The notes under the pieces are model-generated. The model made no database searches. It had not been told where the DNA came from and was given only the letters and a program-made list of their open reading frames with translations. From NCBI RefSeq assembly GCF_012489685.1, contig NC_080041.1:25223780-25287779 (forward strand): DNA of 64,000 bases, written 5' to 3'. Source of the DNA: Lotus japonicus. Lineage: Eukaryota > Streptophyta > Magnoliopsida > Fabales > Fabaceae. Position numbers and translations under genes: made by a program. Shown in pieces: positions 35,564 through 46,640 of this stretch; position 1 is the first letter of the stretch, and each line of letters begins with the position of its first letter.

Positions 35564-38258
35564 ATGACGGCCAAGAAGGCGACGCCGACGAAGAAGGTGA
35601 AGAAGACGACGCCGACGAAGAAGGCAACAATGAAGAAGAGCACCCCGAAGAAGATAGCAGCAATGACAAACAACAATGGACCCAAGAAGGGGACCCCGAG
35701 GAAGAAACCATCTGCGACCAACAGCAATGGACCCAAGAAAGGGACCCCGAGGAAAGTGATTGAGAAGAACGTGGATTGTGACAAGGAAGAAGCAAGTGGT
35801 GTGGTCCCAGAACGTGAAGTTTCTCAGGATGCTGTTCCTATGCCCTCTACCCATGTGCGAAGGTAAGATTTTTTATTCTTCCCTTTATCTTTATGTCATG
35901 TTGAATGGGTAATTGAATTAAATCAATGTTGTTTGTTGTCCTTTTGTTGTTTGTTGAATTTAGGCTTGAATTTAATATTGTCCTTTGTTTTGTCCAGCTC
36001 CTTAGTGTCTAATAGTATAAGAATACTGCTGCATCATGGTGGGAAATTGACCTTTGAACCCAGATTTGAATATCATGGTGGTTCTGTAGAACAATTGGTT
36101 GACTGGGACACAGATGTAATATCTTCTATTGAGATGGGTAAGGAGGTATTTAAATTAGGGTATAAGGCTTTTAAAGCTTTATGGTACAGGCACCCTGGGG
36201 CAATAGGTCCAAGTGGGAATAGGCGTATAATCACTGATAAGGATGTGCACCAGTTCTGCTCTGATGTTAAGGGGTATAATCTAGTCCATTTATTTGTTGA
36301 ACATGACAATGAGATATCATTAGATGTTGTTGACTCAGATGATGATGTTGCAATAGTTGATAGGTTGGATGTGATTTGTGGGAAGTTGATTCAGGGAGAA
36401 AAGGATGTGGAAAAGGATAAGGTGATTCAAGAGGAGGTTGTTTCTGTGGTACTAGAGTGTGAGAAGGATAAAGTGGTTGAAGAAGAACCTGATAAGGAGA
36501 GGGTGGTGGAAGAAGAGGTTGGTAAGGACAAGTTAGTGGTAGAAGAGGCTGAGAAGGAAAAGTTAGTGGAAGAAGAGGCTGAGAATGTAGTGGCAGAACA
36601 GGTTGAGAAGGAGAAGGTAGTGGCAGAACAGGTTGAGAAGGATAACCAAGTGGTGGGAGAAGAGGGAGATGATGAGTCATATCACCCTAACAGTGATGAC
36701 AGTGATGATTCCTCAGTGGTGTCACTAGATGATAGTGACTATGAGGAAAACTGGGACTGGACCACAGTCTTGCCTCATGAGTCTCTTGTTGATATACCTC
36801 ATGATGCTCCACCACCTGATCTGTATGAACTTTCATTACCTGTAGACATTAATGATCCAAGAGCAACATACTCAGATTTTGAAGATGAAGATGGGGATTC
36901 TGTTGATTTAGAGAGTCCATCTGAAGGAGAAGGAGAGGGAAGGGCAAGGAGATACCCCAGGTTTAGACCTGCAGAAGATGGTGATAGTGTGAACTTTGTC
37001 CTTGGTCAGATATTTGACAGTAAGGATATTTTTATTCATGCTGTTAAGGAATTTGCTCTGCAACATAAGAAAGATATGAAAATAGTGAAGAATGACAAGA
37101 AGAGGGTGGTTGTTAATTGTGTCAAAGGCTGCCCATTTAATCTGAGAATCAGTAAGACAAATAGCAGGTACTACTTCCTGCTTGTCACATATGAGGCTAC
37201 TCACAATTGCTGCAGGTAAAACCTAATCTTCCAATTCAAGCAGAGACAATTGATGCTGAGATGGAAGACTTCAATCATATGCCCACTGATTCAGCAAAGG
37301 TTGGAATTCTCCAAGGAAGCAGCTGATAAATGTGTAGCAGTTTGGAATGGTTCTGACAATTTCAGACACTTCCAAGTGAAGAGAGATTCTGATTCTTATG
37401 TTGTAGACCTGGAAGAAAAGACATGTGCCTGCAGGAGATGGCAGTTAACAGGCATTCCTTGCTCACATTCCATTGCATGTATGTGGTTTGCACGCAGGAA
37501 ACCTGAGAATTATGTGGATCCAAGCTACAGGTCAGTTTCAATCTGTAGTTCTACATGTTGTTATAATTGTTCTTAATAAATTCCAATTTGTAGTTCTAAT
37601 TGTTGTTTTGAAAGAATCACAGGAAATCAACTTTCCTGGAAACATATTCTTATCTAATCCAGCCCAATAATGGGCCTAAGTTATGGCCAGAAGATCCTGC
37701 ACCACCCCTGAACCCTCCTTTTGTAAGAAGAGCTCCTGGGAGGCCAAAGAAGGCTAGAAACAAGGCAAATGATGAGAAGAAGAACCCTACAAAGTTGAAG
37801 AAAGGAGGTTCTGCACTAAAATGTAGAAGATGTGGAGGACAAGGGCACAATGTAAGAACTTGCAAAGTCAAGGACCTAGCTGACAGAGAGATTCCTGTTG
37901 GAGGGAATAAGGTCAGATTCTTGTCCATTGCATGTACTCTTATACCTGTTCCTATATGTAATATTATTGTTCTCATGGATGTTCTCTAATTTTGCAGGAT
38001 AACCCTACAATACTGCAACCTGAGCAGAGGGATGTGCAAACTACTCAAAATGCAACTCAGGATGCATCTCCTGTGAGCCAGACCCAAGGTGATCCTCCTC
38101 TTAGCCAATCTCAAGCTCCACAGGCTCCACAATCTCAGGCTCCACAGGCTCAAGCTGAAGGGAAAGGGAAAGTGAAACAGCCAGCCAAAGGGAAACAGGG
38201 ACAAAATGCTAAAGGAGGAAAGAAGATGAAGCTTGGAGAAGTTAGTGGATCAAAGTAG
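35564..38258 (+). pseudogene. MURA-like transposase gene lacking its DDE core
   Basis: Inferred exons: 35564-35862, 35998-37215, about 37244-37530, 37623-37911 and 37998-38258. Exon 1 is very Lys-rich with repeated NGPKKGTPRK. Exon 2 has a PB1-like start (IRILLHHGGKLTFEPRFEYH), an acidic EEE/KDK repeat, and the MuDR DNA-binding domain (FDSKDIFIHAVKEFALQHKK, NCVKGCPFNL, THNCCR). Exon 3 starts at RQLMLRWKTS, a block that normally follows the catalytic domain, and has the SWIM zinc finger (CACRRWQLTGIPCSHSIACM). Exon 4 has a CCHC knuckle (CRRCGGQGHNVRTC). The DDE transposase domain between exons 2 and 3 is missing and frames do not join there, so a large internal deletion has inactivated the gene. 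Confidence 0.85.
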
Positions 38259-38480
38259 TAATGTGTTTTAGGCTTCAAAATGTGTAATGTGTTTTAGGCT
38301 TAAAAGACAATTGAGCAATGTGACTCTTTTTAATGTTTCTGTAATGTGGTTTAGGCCTAAGTGCCAATTGAGAAATGTGACTCTTTTTATGGTTTCTGTA
38401 ATGTTGTTAAGGCCTAAGTGCCAATTGTGTACTCTACTGTGGGTGTTTGATGACAAATGAAGGCCTAAGTGCCACTGTTA
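38259..38480 (+). repeat. Degenerate tandem repeat after MURA-like stop
   Basis: About 65-bp units recur three to four times with the phrases TGTAATGTG(T/G)TTTAGGC, AAGTGCCAATTG and AATGTGACTCTTTTTA. They lie in the presumed 3' UTR between the two convergent MULE genes. Confidence 0.75.
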
Positions 38481-38758
38481 TTTTGTTGAATCAGTGCAGG
38501 AATTTTGTGTGTTACTTTGTGTTTTGCTTCATGACAATTGAAGGCCTATGTGCCAAAGTTACTTTGTGTATTGCACGACAAATGAAGGCATTGCATCAAA
38601 ATACAACAGGTTTGCTTTGCATCATAAAGAGATAACTAAAATATCACAGGTCTCTAATTCATTCATGAAATACCACAGGTTTACATTGAATCAAAATCTC
38701 AATTTCATACATAAATAACAACTACAACAAATTACATAGCCCAACACCAACTATCCCC

Positions 38759-39254
38759 CTATTTGTTTACATAAGCAAACACCAACAGAATCATCAAAAC
38801 GATACAAGTCACCAAAGAAATCTCCAACAGCCTTTCCTTCTTCTTCATATCATCAATCTTCCTCAACAGTGTACCAATAATTTTCTTCTCCCTTGCAACT
38901 TCTTCATCAAACCTATCACATTTTACTAGTCCATGATATTCATCATACCAAACAAAGAATCTGCAGACTCTCTTGCCATGTTTCTGCAAATACAGAAAAA
39001 CAGAGCTATGAGAGAACAGATAACAGATATATGAGAGCAAGGAGAAGACAATGGGTAAGAACACAAACCTTGAACAGTCCACATCCGTAAAATTTTCGCC
39101 CAGGGTTATCACCAGTCCAGGATGTAACGAGTGGAGCCTGAAAGCCACAATCGCAAATCGGACCTCCCTTCCTCCTCTGTGAACAAGAATACGAGCCAGA
39201 ACTTTGAGACCCACCTCCCATTTCCTTCCACCCTTCGCTTGGAGGAGCTCGCAT
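38759..39254 (-). CDS. GRF-type zinc finger protein with C-terminal membrane helix, MULE-borne
   Basis: Two minus exons, 39254-39069 and 38983-38759, join in frame to 136 residues. Residues about 32-75 form a GRF zinc finger (CDCGFQAPLVTSWTGDNPGR, KFYGCGLFK, then KRVCRFFVWYDEYHG). A coiled, charged stretch follows (EEVAREKKIIGTLLRKIDDM) and then a hydrophobic helix LVTCIVLMILLVFAYV near the end. GRF fingers bind nucleic acid in other proteins; the role here is unknown. It lies wholly between the MULE terminal repeats, tail to tail with the transposase gene, and has no visible lesion. Confidence 0.8.
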
Positions 39255-39365
39255 AGCCTTCTTCTTCGTTCTTCAGGCCGTGATTCAGAGGGAGAGAGAA
39301 GAAATCAAAAACCCATCTTTCAGATCGTGGGTCGGGTGAAGAAGAAGATGATGGGAGGAGATGAC

Positions 39366-39605
39366 CGTTAGATCACGTGAGAAGCACATGTGTGTCCACT
39401 CATCTCTCTCTCTCCTGAATGATCACGTGAGAAACGCGTGAGTAAGCCACGTAAGCTTCTCACGTTAGATTTCTGACGGAATGCTAACAGAAGACCAAAA
39501 GTGCAACTGCGTGTATAGTTGGGGGACGAGTTTTGCTAATTTTGAAGTTTAGGGACGATTTTCACAGGAAGGCCATAATTGGGGGACCAAAAGTGCAGTT
39601 GAGCC
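39366..39605 (-). repeat. Right terminal inverted repeat of the MULE
   Basis: Inverted copy of 35218-35457 with scattered substitutions. It also lies just upstream of the minus-strand GRF gene and so may act as its promoter region. Confidence 0.9.
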
Positions 39606-39824
39606 AATATTAAAACTGTAGCATAATACATCAAATTCATCCCACATAACTGAATACAAGATCTAATGACTGGCTTACTACATTTACCTTTAGTTGTTGT
39701 AAGGCTGGTTTATTTATCAGTCAAAAGATTGCACAAAAGATCCCAAAAAAAAACTTTGTAAAGCTCCGATCCTTTTTATTTGATGATCACAAACTTTTTC
39801 TATTTTGTTTTGGTCAACAAATTT

Positions 39825-42800
39825 CTAAAGCTTGATATAACCATTTTTTATCATCCACTCCATACTCCAGTGGTTGAAGGGATTTTTGTAACTCCAATAA
39901 GCCCATCCAAATGTTGCTTGCCCATAAACATCTAACTGGGCCTTGGCGAATCTTTGATACTCTTCTTCGGTAGCTCCTTGGAGTTGCCATTCAGCAACCC
40001 ATTCACCTTGAATTAAAATTAATGTGGTTTAAAACAAGAATTTAAATTGACTAAAAAAACAAGAATTTAAATTGACTAAAAAAACAAGAATTTAAATTAG
40101 TACATAATATATTTAAAATAAATGAGTAACGTCAATTCTAAAATAAAATCCAAAGTTAAATTTCATGAAGTATTAAAAATATTTGTATTCATAAGGATAA
40201 AGAAAGGTCATTTGAAAACTCACCTACAAAAATCAGAGGACCGTTTGAAGTTGTAAGATAATTTAACTCTGCTTTACGATCGTTGTAAATGTAATCAATG
40301 TTTTGTTGGACCGTCATCCTTTTAAAAAAATCTCCAAAAGCATTGTAGTAGTGAACATCTATCACAGATCGCGTAAGACCATTGCCAACATCGAAGAATT
40401 CTCTAGGGTTTGATGAACCAATCCTATTTGAAAACACAACATAAGCTGTGGAGGAGTGTTTGCGCACTGCTTCATAACCAGCCTTGTAGTACTTGTTTAG
40501 GCTCTCGAGTGTCGCACCATGTGAGTGAGGCTCATTTAAAAGCTCAACTGCATAAAGGCTTGGGATTTTTGTATACCTATATACAACACATGACAATATA
40601 GAATTGATTATATAATGCAAGTACCAATGGTTTTAAATTGTGGTTTTGCAACTGCCATCGCAATATCAAAGTTTTTCATGACTTCTGTAACATCTGGGTG
40701 TCACGAATCTTTGAGTTTTCTTCGCGATCTACACGTAGGAAATTTCATCGCCCCTCCAACAAGTACTTTACCTCTCTAAAATCAATCCCTGGACCTAAGG
40801 GCTAAGTACCTTGGGTAGCTCTGGTCCTGGATAAATCTTGGAAAGTAAAGTACTCGTTGGAGAGGATGAAATGTCCTACATGTACATAGTAGGAAGTCCT
40901 AGAGGTTGGTATAGACCCCAATTTTAAAAATTATGATGCAACCGTCAATGTGATCTCAGCTACAATTTAAAATCACGATGTTACCATTTAAGTTTAAAAC
41001 ATGACGGTTGTATATAAAAGTGTTCTATATGTAATATAAACCTGGCAGTTAGGAAGTCTATAATGTTAACTGTTTGTTGGATGTTTTCATCTGATTTCCC
41101 CCACTCTTGAGAACCATCTCTTGAAGAGCTGTGCTCCTCGCCATTTTGAGAACTAGGTGCAGCATGAAGATCTATGATGATTTTCAATCCATATTTCCTG
41201 CCCTCAGATCAATAATCTATTAATATTGTTTTCAATTTCGTTATTAACTGAGCCTTTTAATTTTCATTTTAGGATCTAGCTAGCTAAAGCCACATAAATA
41301 CTAGAAAATAAAGTTTTTGAACTCACTCTACCCACGAGAAGGCATTGTTCAAGGAACCTCCAACATATGGCGGTGGAGTTGGATCAATTGCTATCCACCA
41401 AGTACCAACCAACAGGAATTCTAACAGCATTTAATCCATTATTTGCTATGAACATGAAATCCTCTTCCACAATATAAGTGCTCCAATGTTCCTGTAAAAA
41501 ACTCACACCATCAAACACATTTCTTTTTGTCTACCAACTTGACCTGCAACTTTCTGGTCAATTTCTTTAGCTTTGAAATAACTTGATTAATCTAAAATTC
41601 TTAAGGTTACCTTCATAATTTGCGGTGTTTTTATTGGCCCATAACCATTTGTGAGTTGGAATTCTCCTTTCAACCCTCCAGTGATTCTCATTTCAAAAAC
41701 AGTTAGGTCATCTTCTCGCCATCCACTTACCTCTGAAACATCAGCAGTCACCAGCACCTCTGTTTTTACCTGTAAATTAATTCCACCCAATAAATTCCAC
41801 ACATGGATAAAAAATAAAAACATTCACGTGCTTCAAATTTTAAGGTTTAGAATGGTTAATTAATGACAAAGAATCCGTACAACAAGTGGTATTCCTTGTT
41901 GGTCACATTCTACCAAAATGAGGTTAGATGGACTTGTCGAATGGATCTCAAGTCTAAAGGACATTTTCAGTCTTCTCTTCTTATAGTCTGATTATGTCTT
42001 ATCTAACGGTGGTCAATCCTCTCGTCGAAGATGCTCACACTAAACAGTAAACGACTTGTCACAAAATACGCTACATTCCCATGAACGATGATAGAATCTC
42101 CGACTTCATAATCAAGGGATGGGGTGAATTAACCAACATGTCACACCTCATTGATTTTTATTCTTATATTACTTTTAAAACACTTATAATGAATATATGG
42201 GGCAGAAAAATAATTTCATAGTATTAGACTATTAGTAGTTATTCGTGTCTGGATCATTCCATCCAAATTGAATGTTCATAAAGTGATGGTAAGCAATTGA
42301 TCAATTTCATCCCATCCTCATTTAACAAACTCAAATGTCACTTTTTTTTTCATCTCATCATTTTCACTTTTTTACTTTCCAACTTTAATTTCTATTCCTA
42401 TCACATCACCCATCAAATCTCTTTTTTTGTCATATTTCTTTTGATGTGAGTGTGGTTTACAACGTGAAGGAAACTTTATTCAACATAAAAACATCTCACT
42501 TCATCCACCACCCCATCATTGTCGTCAATCCTAAGTCCAAAAGTAACTCATCAATTTATAAGGAACATTTAAAGACTCCTAACAGGAAGAAGATATATAT
42601 TTAGTCAATTAACTATAATTTATTTCTTTCTTCTACATTCCTTCACTAAAAGAAAGGAGGACTAAGATTAATTACCTGCAAGAAGCATCCATTTGATGCT
42701 TTGATTCGAATACGGTTTGAATTCTCACTTTCCTTAATGACATTAAACGTTGCAGAATCAGTGGGAGTGTTGGTCAAAGCAACTGCATTAATCCCATCTA

Positions 42801-43408
42801 ACCCCACAAACTGCTTGTGGAACACTCTCAATCTGAAAGTATTCTCGTCTATCCTCCAAAGCTACACAAGATTATAGGGATTAGGGAACATCATCAAAAT
42901 CTAACACCCATCTTACTCTTTCTTTTTTTTTTCTTTCACAAAAACCAGTTTCAATTGATGAACAAAAATCACTCACAGAAAATGTTTCCCAACCCGTAGC
43001 GGTAGCGCGATTTGCAACAAGGTTTGTTCCTCCACCAGACTCTGCAAATAGATATTTCCCTGTTGTCACAGACTTGAATTGAAGACCAGTTCCATCCTAC
43101 AAAAAATGACCATGTAATATGTCTATGAAGAGGGCTATGAAATTAAAATAAGAAAGCATAAAATTAATTGAAATGCAATTTTGTTATATATATAGATATT
43201 TACTGATCAATAAGTCTTTATTTGGAATTCAATCGAACAGAGAAGGTTTCATCCAACCTTCAGTAACCAACCAAGCACCTAGATTAACTGCTTTCACTTG
43301 AAACTCAGGATTTTGAGTTAACAAATGTCTCCCACCATAGGTGATAGCAAACATGGTGAACATAGTCAAGTTGAGAAGCCAAATTTTGAGGTTGATACAG
43401 CTTGTCAT
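39825..43408 (-). pseudogene. GH5 glucan exo-1,3-beta-glucosidase-like gene, disabled
   Basis: Minus exons: 43408-43208, 43096-42977, 42861-42676, 41769-41611, 41491-41327, 41197-41042, 40576-40224 and 40006-39825 (stop 39827-39825), about 504 residues if lesions are ignored. N-terminal hydrophobic segment, NLGAWLVTEGWMKPSLFD, a fascin-like insert (LQFKSVTTGKYLFAESGGGT), then the GH5 barrel with IIIDLHAAPSSQNG, AVELLNEP (acid/base Glu) and FVGEWVAEW (nucleophile Glu), ending HWSMEWMIKNGYIKL. Homologues hydrolyse beta-1,3-glucans in the wall. Three lesions: TGA at 43231-43229 where the family has Gly, an AT in place of the exon 1 donor GT at 43207-43206, and seven extra bases in exon 5 near 41400 within VGWW. 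All other splice sites and both catalytic Glu remain, so loss is probably recent. Confidence 0.88.
40729..40884. repeat. Imperfect 40-bp-arm hairpin in intron
   Basis: CCTCCAACAAGTACTTTAC near 40753 pairs with GTAAAGTACTCGTTGGAG near 40844, and the pairing extends outward through TTTCATC/GATGAAAT and CACGTAGGA/TCCTACATG. The stem lies in intron 6 of the GH5-like gene. It may be a small fold-back transposon or a small-RNA precursor; the sequence alone cannot decide. Confidence 0.7.
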
Positions 43409-43559
43409 GTTTGCATTTGCACGGGTGTTTTTAAAATTTTAATATATTTAACTATTATTAGTTTTTTTTAATAAATACAAATTACGCAGAGAAGTTGTTG
43501 AAGGTATGAAAAACACTAGAAATGAGAAGTTTGAATAGGGTTTTGAAGTTTTAAGGCTT

Positions 43560-45600
43560 TCTCTCAAAGATTTTAACAATCTTTTCGGTATAAAGAATAT
43601 AAGGTGCAAGAGAAGAGGATAGAGAAAAACACACAATGATTTTATCCTGGTTCACTTGATGAATCACTCAAGCTAATCAAGTCCACCCGTTAAGGTGATT
43701 TCTTCCTTCTTAGAATGAAGGCAATCCACTATTCAAAGATTGTTACAACTACACTAGCACACCTTGCTCAGTGACTAACAACCTATGAACTAGCAACACT
43801 AAGACAACCTTGTCTTAGTCTTCTCAAGAATACTGACCTCACTGGTCTCTCAAGGAAATACAAACAAGGTTTGGTTTACAAAGAAATGCTTCTGAAATAA
43901 GCAAAAGTAAGCACTATAAGAACAATGAAGAAAATATTGCTAAGGTATTCGCTTGATGTTTTTCACTTGTATTGCACAATAGTTTCTTAGCCAATTTCTT
44001 CTATCTTCAGCTTTTAAATACTCCAAGGTTTAGGGTTTGTATCCGTTTGAAAGAATCCATTCGTTGGAGAACCTGCTGTGGCTGAACGTCGTAGGTAAGG
44101 CGGTCAAAATGGTACACTTGCTTTTGCACGAATGACAATGACATTGCCTTAGCCTAGTATACTCCTGATCTTGGGCGACGCTTCATGTAGGAACTTGTGA
44201 AGCAATGTGATCAGATTCAGAAGGAAGCTTGGATATTCTGACATTCAGAACTTCTGCTTCTGGAACGTTCACTCTGAACATCTGGTCTTCAGAATTTGAA
44301 ATCCTTTGGTCTTGAGAGTCAGCTTACACTTGGACTTCAGAGTCTTCAAGTCTTCAGCTTCTGGACCGTTCCTCATAACTTCTGGTCTTCAGAACTTCAG
44401 TGCTTTAGTCTTTCAGAGTCCTTATCAGAGCTTTAGTCTTCAGAGTAGGGCTGAGCATGGACGTGTTCGGGCTGGTTCGGGTCAGACATGGCGGGTTTCG
44501 CACGGTTTTAAATGAAGGATATCTCAACCCATTTCCGACTGAAGCAGTGATCGGATTACTCGGGTGCGGGTTGGGTCGGTGGACGGATTGGACGGGTTGG
44601 TTTTCACGGGTGTTGGGCCAAATCACACATCTGGTTAGAGATTTGTTGTTTTACTAGGATTTGTGATGGCAGCAAGTGAACAGAAGAAGAGGAAGGAAGG
44701 GAGACACTTTTGGAGGCTAAAACATTGAACACCCACGTTACCATTGATAGTCGTCTGCTATCAGAAGTTTCCTGGGTTCGAAATCTGCTCCCACCGCCGC
44801 AGTGGGCCGGGCTGCAATCGCCAACATCCTCACCTCTTGGTACCTTCATGAATATGAAGAATGGCTTTTGGGTTTGGTTGGGGGAAAGAGTTATAACACG
44901 AGAGAGGTTGAAAATTGGACTTGAAGTATAGAGATAACACTGGACTTGGATAAGAACAGAAAGTTAAAAATATAGTTGGAAAAAGTTTAATTTTTTGTTT
45001 GGTATGAAAAACTTAAGCTACAAAGTGCTTGAGCAGGGGTGCAAATGCTTTTGATAAATATATTCATTCATTTTGAAAATATTATATTCATTATATCACT
45101 TTCATTAAGAAGGTAAAGTCTGCATACTTTTTAGTAGATGTGATATGACAAATGCTAGGCCCAGACTTTAGGTTTGTAAGCTTTAGGACAATAGGTGGTA
45201 ACGTGTTGAAGAGAAAGTGAAGCCACAGCTGCATGTCTATTATACTATCATTATTTTTTAAAATACACTGACGGGTGGCTTCGAGTACCGAGGGGAGAAT
45301 AATCTGAAACCGAGCCCGACCATGGTTAACCGTTTCAACCTCACTTTCTCTACCCGTGGACCCGATGACCCGCCCGAATCTACCCATTCCACTTTTTTTA
45401 GCATCGGGTAATGTGGGTTCGGGTCGAAATGATTTTTTTGCTCACCCCTACTTCAGAGTATCTGAAGCATTTACTACCGTTCAGAAGAATGTAGTGATTG
45501 CATATGCGTTACATTGGTTACTCTTGGGCCTTCATATTCTGATATGTATATGCCTTAGAATCAGAGTCATAACATGTTTGGCACACACTTAGAAAGGACA
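43560..45600. repeat. Retrotransposon-like repeat with CTTCAGA clusters, split by a hAT element
   Basis: Flanking parts 43560-44445 and 45451-45600 look continuous once the hAT element is removed. The stretch 44225-44445 and its continuation contain more than ten CTTCAGA/CTTCTGG-type words in both phases. The overall style resembles an LTR region of a legume retrotransposon, but neither LTR ends nor coding remnants are found. Confidence 0.4.
44446..45450. mobile_element. 1005-bp hAT element, non-autonomous
   Basis: Terminal repeats TAGGGCTGAGCA and (reverse complement of right end) TAGGGGTGAGCA. A perfect 8-bp duplication CTTCAGAG lies at 44438-44445 and 45451-45458. Subterminal GGGTTCGGG/CGGGT motifs recur at both ends. 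No transposase similarity is seen in any frame. It interrupts a CTTCAGA-rich repeat. Confidence 0.92.
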
Positions 45601-45874
45601 AACGTTAACGTACACTAATTGTTCATACACAATAATAAGCTTGTTGTCCTCAAAACGTAGAGTTGTACCACCTGACCAAATCTTTGTCTTATAGTTGCTA
45701 ACTGAATAAGGGAGGAATTTGAAGAAAGAATGATTTTAGGTGAGGAAGTTTCTAATTAAATAGCTATTTATTTATTTATTTTCTTCAAAAACTGCTGATT
45801 TGGCTTAACGAGAGAGTGAGTTTTTGTGAGGAGTGTCTCATTGATCAGAATAAGGTCTCTCATTTATTATATAA

Positions 45875-45906
45875 CTAGTATATGACTCGTGCTTTGCACG
45901 GGAGAA
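45875..45906 (-). mobile_element. Helitron-type 3' terminus, minus orientation
   Basis: On the minus strand a hairpin CCGTGC-AAA-GCACGA is followed by about ten bases and CTAG (45878-45875), then host T. This is the same architecture as the Helitron end at 26944. The matching 5' end to the right was not found, so only the terminus is reported. Confidence 0.5.
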
Positions 45907-46549
45907 TTTAAAATTATATGTAATTTTCATTGTTTCTATAAAAAAAATGTGAAGTCTATTCTTTAATTCTTTTGTAACTTTTCCGATGTGCCGAAAAAAA
46001 TCATTTTGTAATTTTTTTATGTATTTTGTTAAAGCTGTGTTTATTAAGTCTTGATTGCGGTGAATAGTCCTAGTATGTCGAAAAATTAGAGGTCACTCTT
46101 GATGAAGTTGATGTTGCAAAGTACAACTTTTTAAGTACAATTTGTCGGTTGTGTGATTTAAAGATCTTTTGCAAACTATAGAATATGTGTTATGTAGATT
46201 GAATAAATGAAGTAAGATGAATTATAATAAATATTCATTTGAAATAATAAAGCTCAAAAAGTGTCATGCCATGTTAAATTATTTAAAATTCAAAGGTAGC
46301 TAGTAAACCAAAAAAATAATTAGATAAAATATGTAAACAGCTATTGAAATTTTTCCTGCAAAGCATTTTCCTTTGTGTAGCTGCAATGAACCTTGATAAA
46401 CGCCATATAGCAAAGAGGTACCGGAGATCATGAGGCGTTATGATGGACCCATCAAAGATCACTTAAGCATGTAATCCCTAATAAAAAGTAAATAAAATTG
46501 TTTGGTGTAAAAGTAGTTTATTTTGAAGATATTATTAGTGACGCTAAAA

Positions 46550-46640
46550 TCTATATATATATATGAAAAGAAGGTTTTCTTTTAGAAGACCTATGCCACA
46601 TGTCCCCTCCTAAGTTATTCATTTTCTCTCCAAAACAAAA
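46550..46640 (+). mobile_element. Helitron-like 5' terminus, plus orientation
   Basis: Host A is followed by TCTATATATATATATGAAAAG and a CATGT-containing block, resembling the two TCTATATACTT starts at 32540 and 58331. No CTAG-type 3' end with hairpin was identified downstream, so the element is undefined. Confidence 0.35.

Larger units (their letters stand above)
35218..39605 (+). mobile_element. Mutator-like element (MULE) with long terminal inverted repeats
   Basis: Terminal inverted repeats of about 240 bp (35218-35457 and 39366-39605) begin GGCTTAATTGCACTTTTGG and GGCTCAACTGCACTTTTGG. The element is flanked by a perfect 9-bp duplication AATATTAAA (35209-35217 and 39606-39614), diagnostic of Mutator-like transposons. 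It carries a MURA-like gene on the plus strand and a convergent GRF zinc-finger gene on the minus strand. The high identity of the repeats and perfect duplication suggest a recent insertion. Confidence 0.95.

Noticed and set aside
35461..35854. Three overlapping minus frames rich in Leu, Phe or Ser
   Set aside because: All mirror the Lys/Thr/Pro-rich first exon of the MURA-like gene; codon bias alone produces them.
36267..36680. Pro/Leu-rich 137-codon minus frame
   Set aside because: It is the complement of the acidic Glu/Lys/Val repeat in the MURA-like gene and has no family resemblance.
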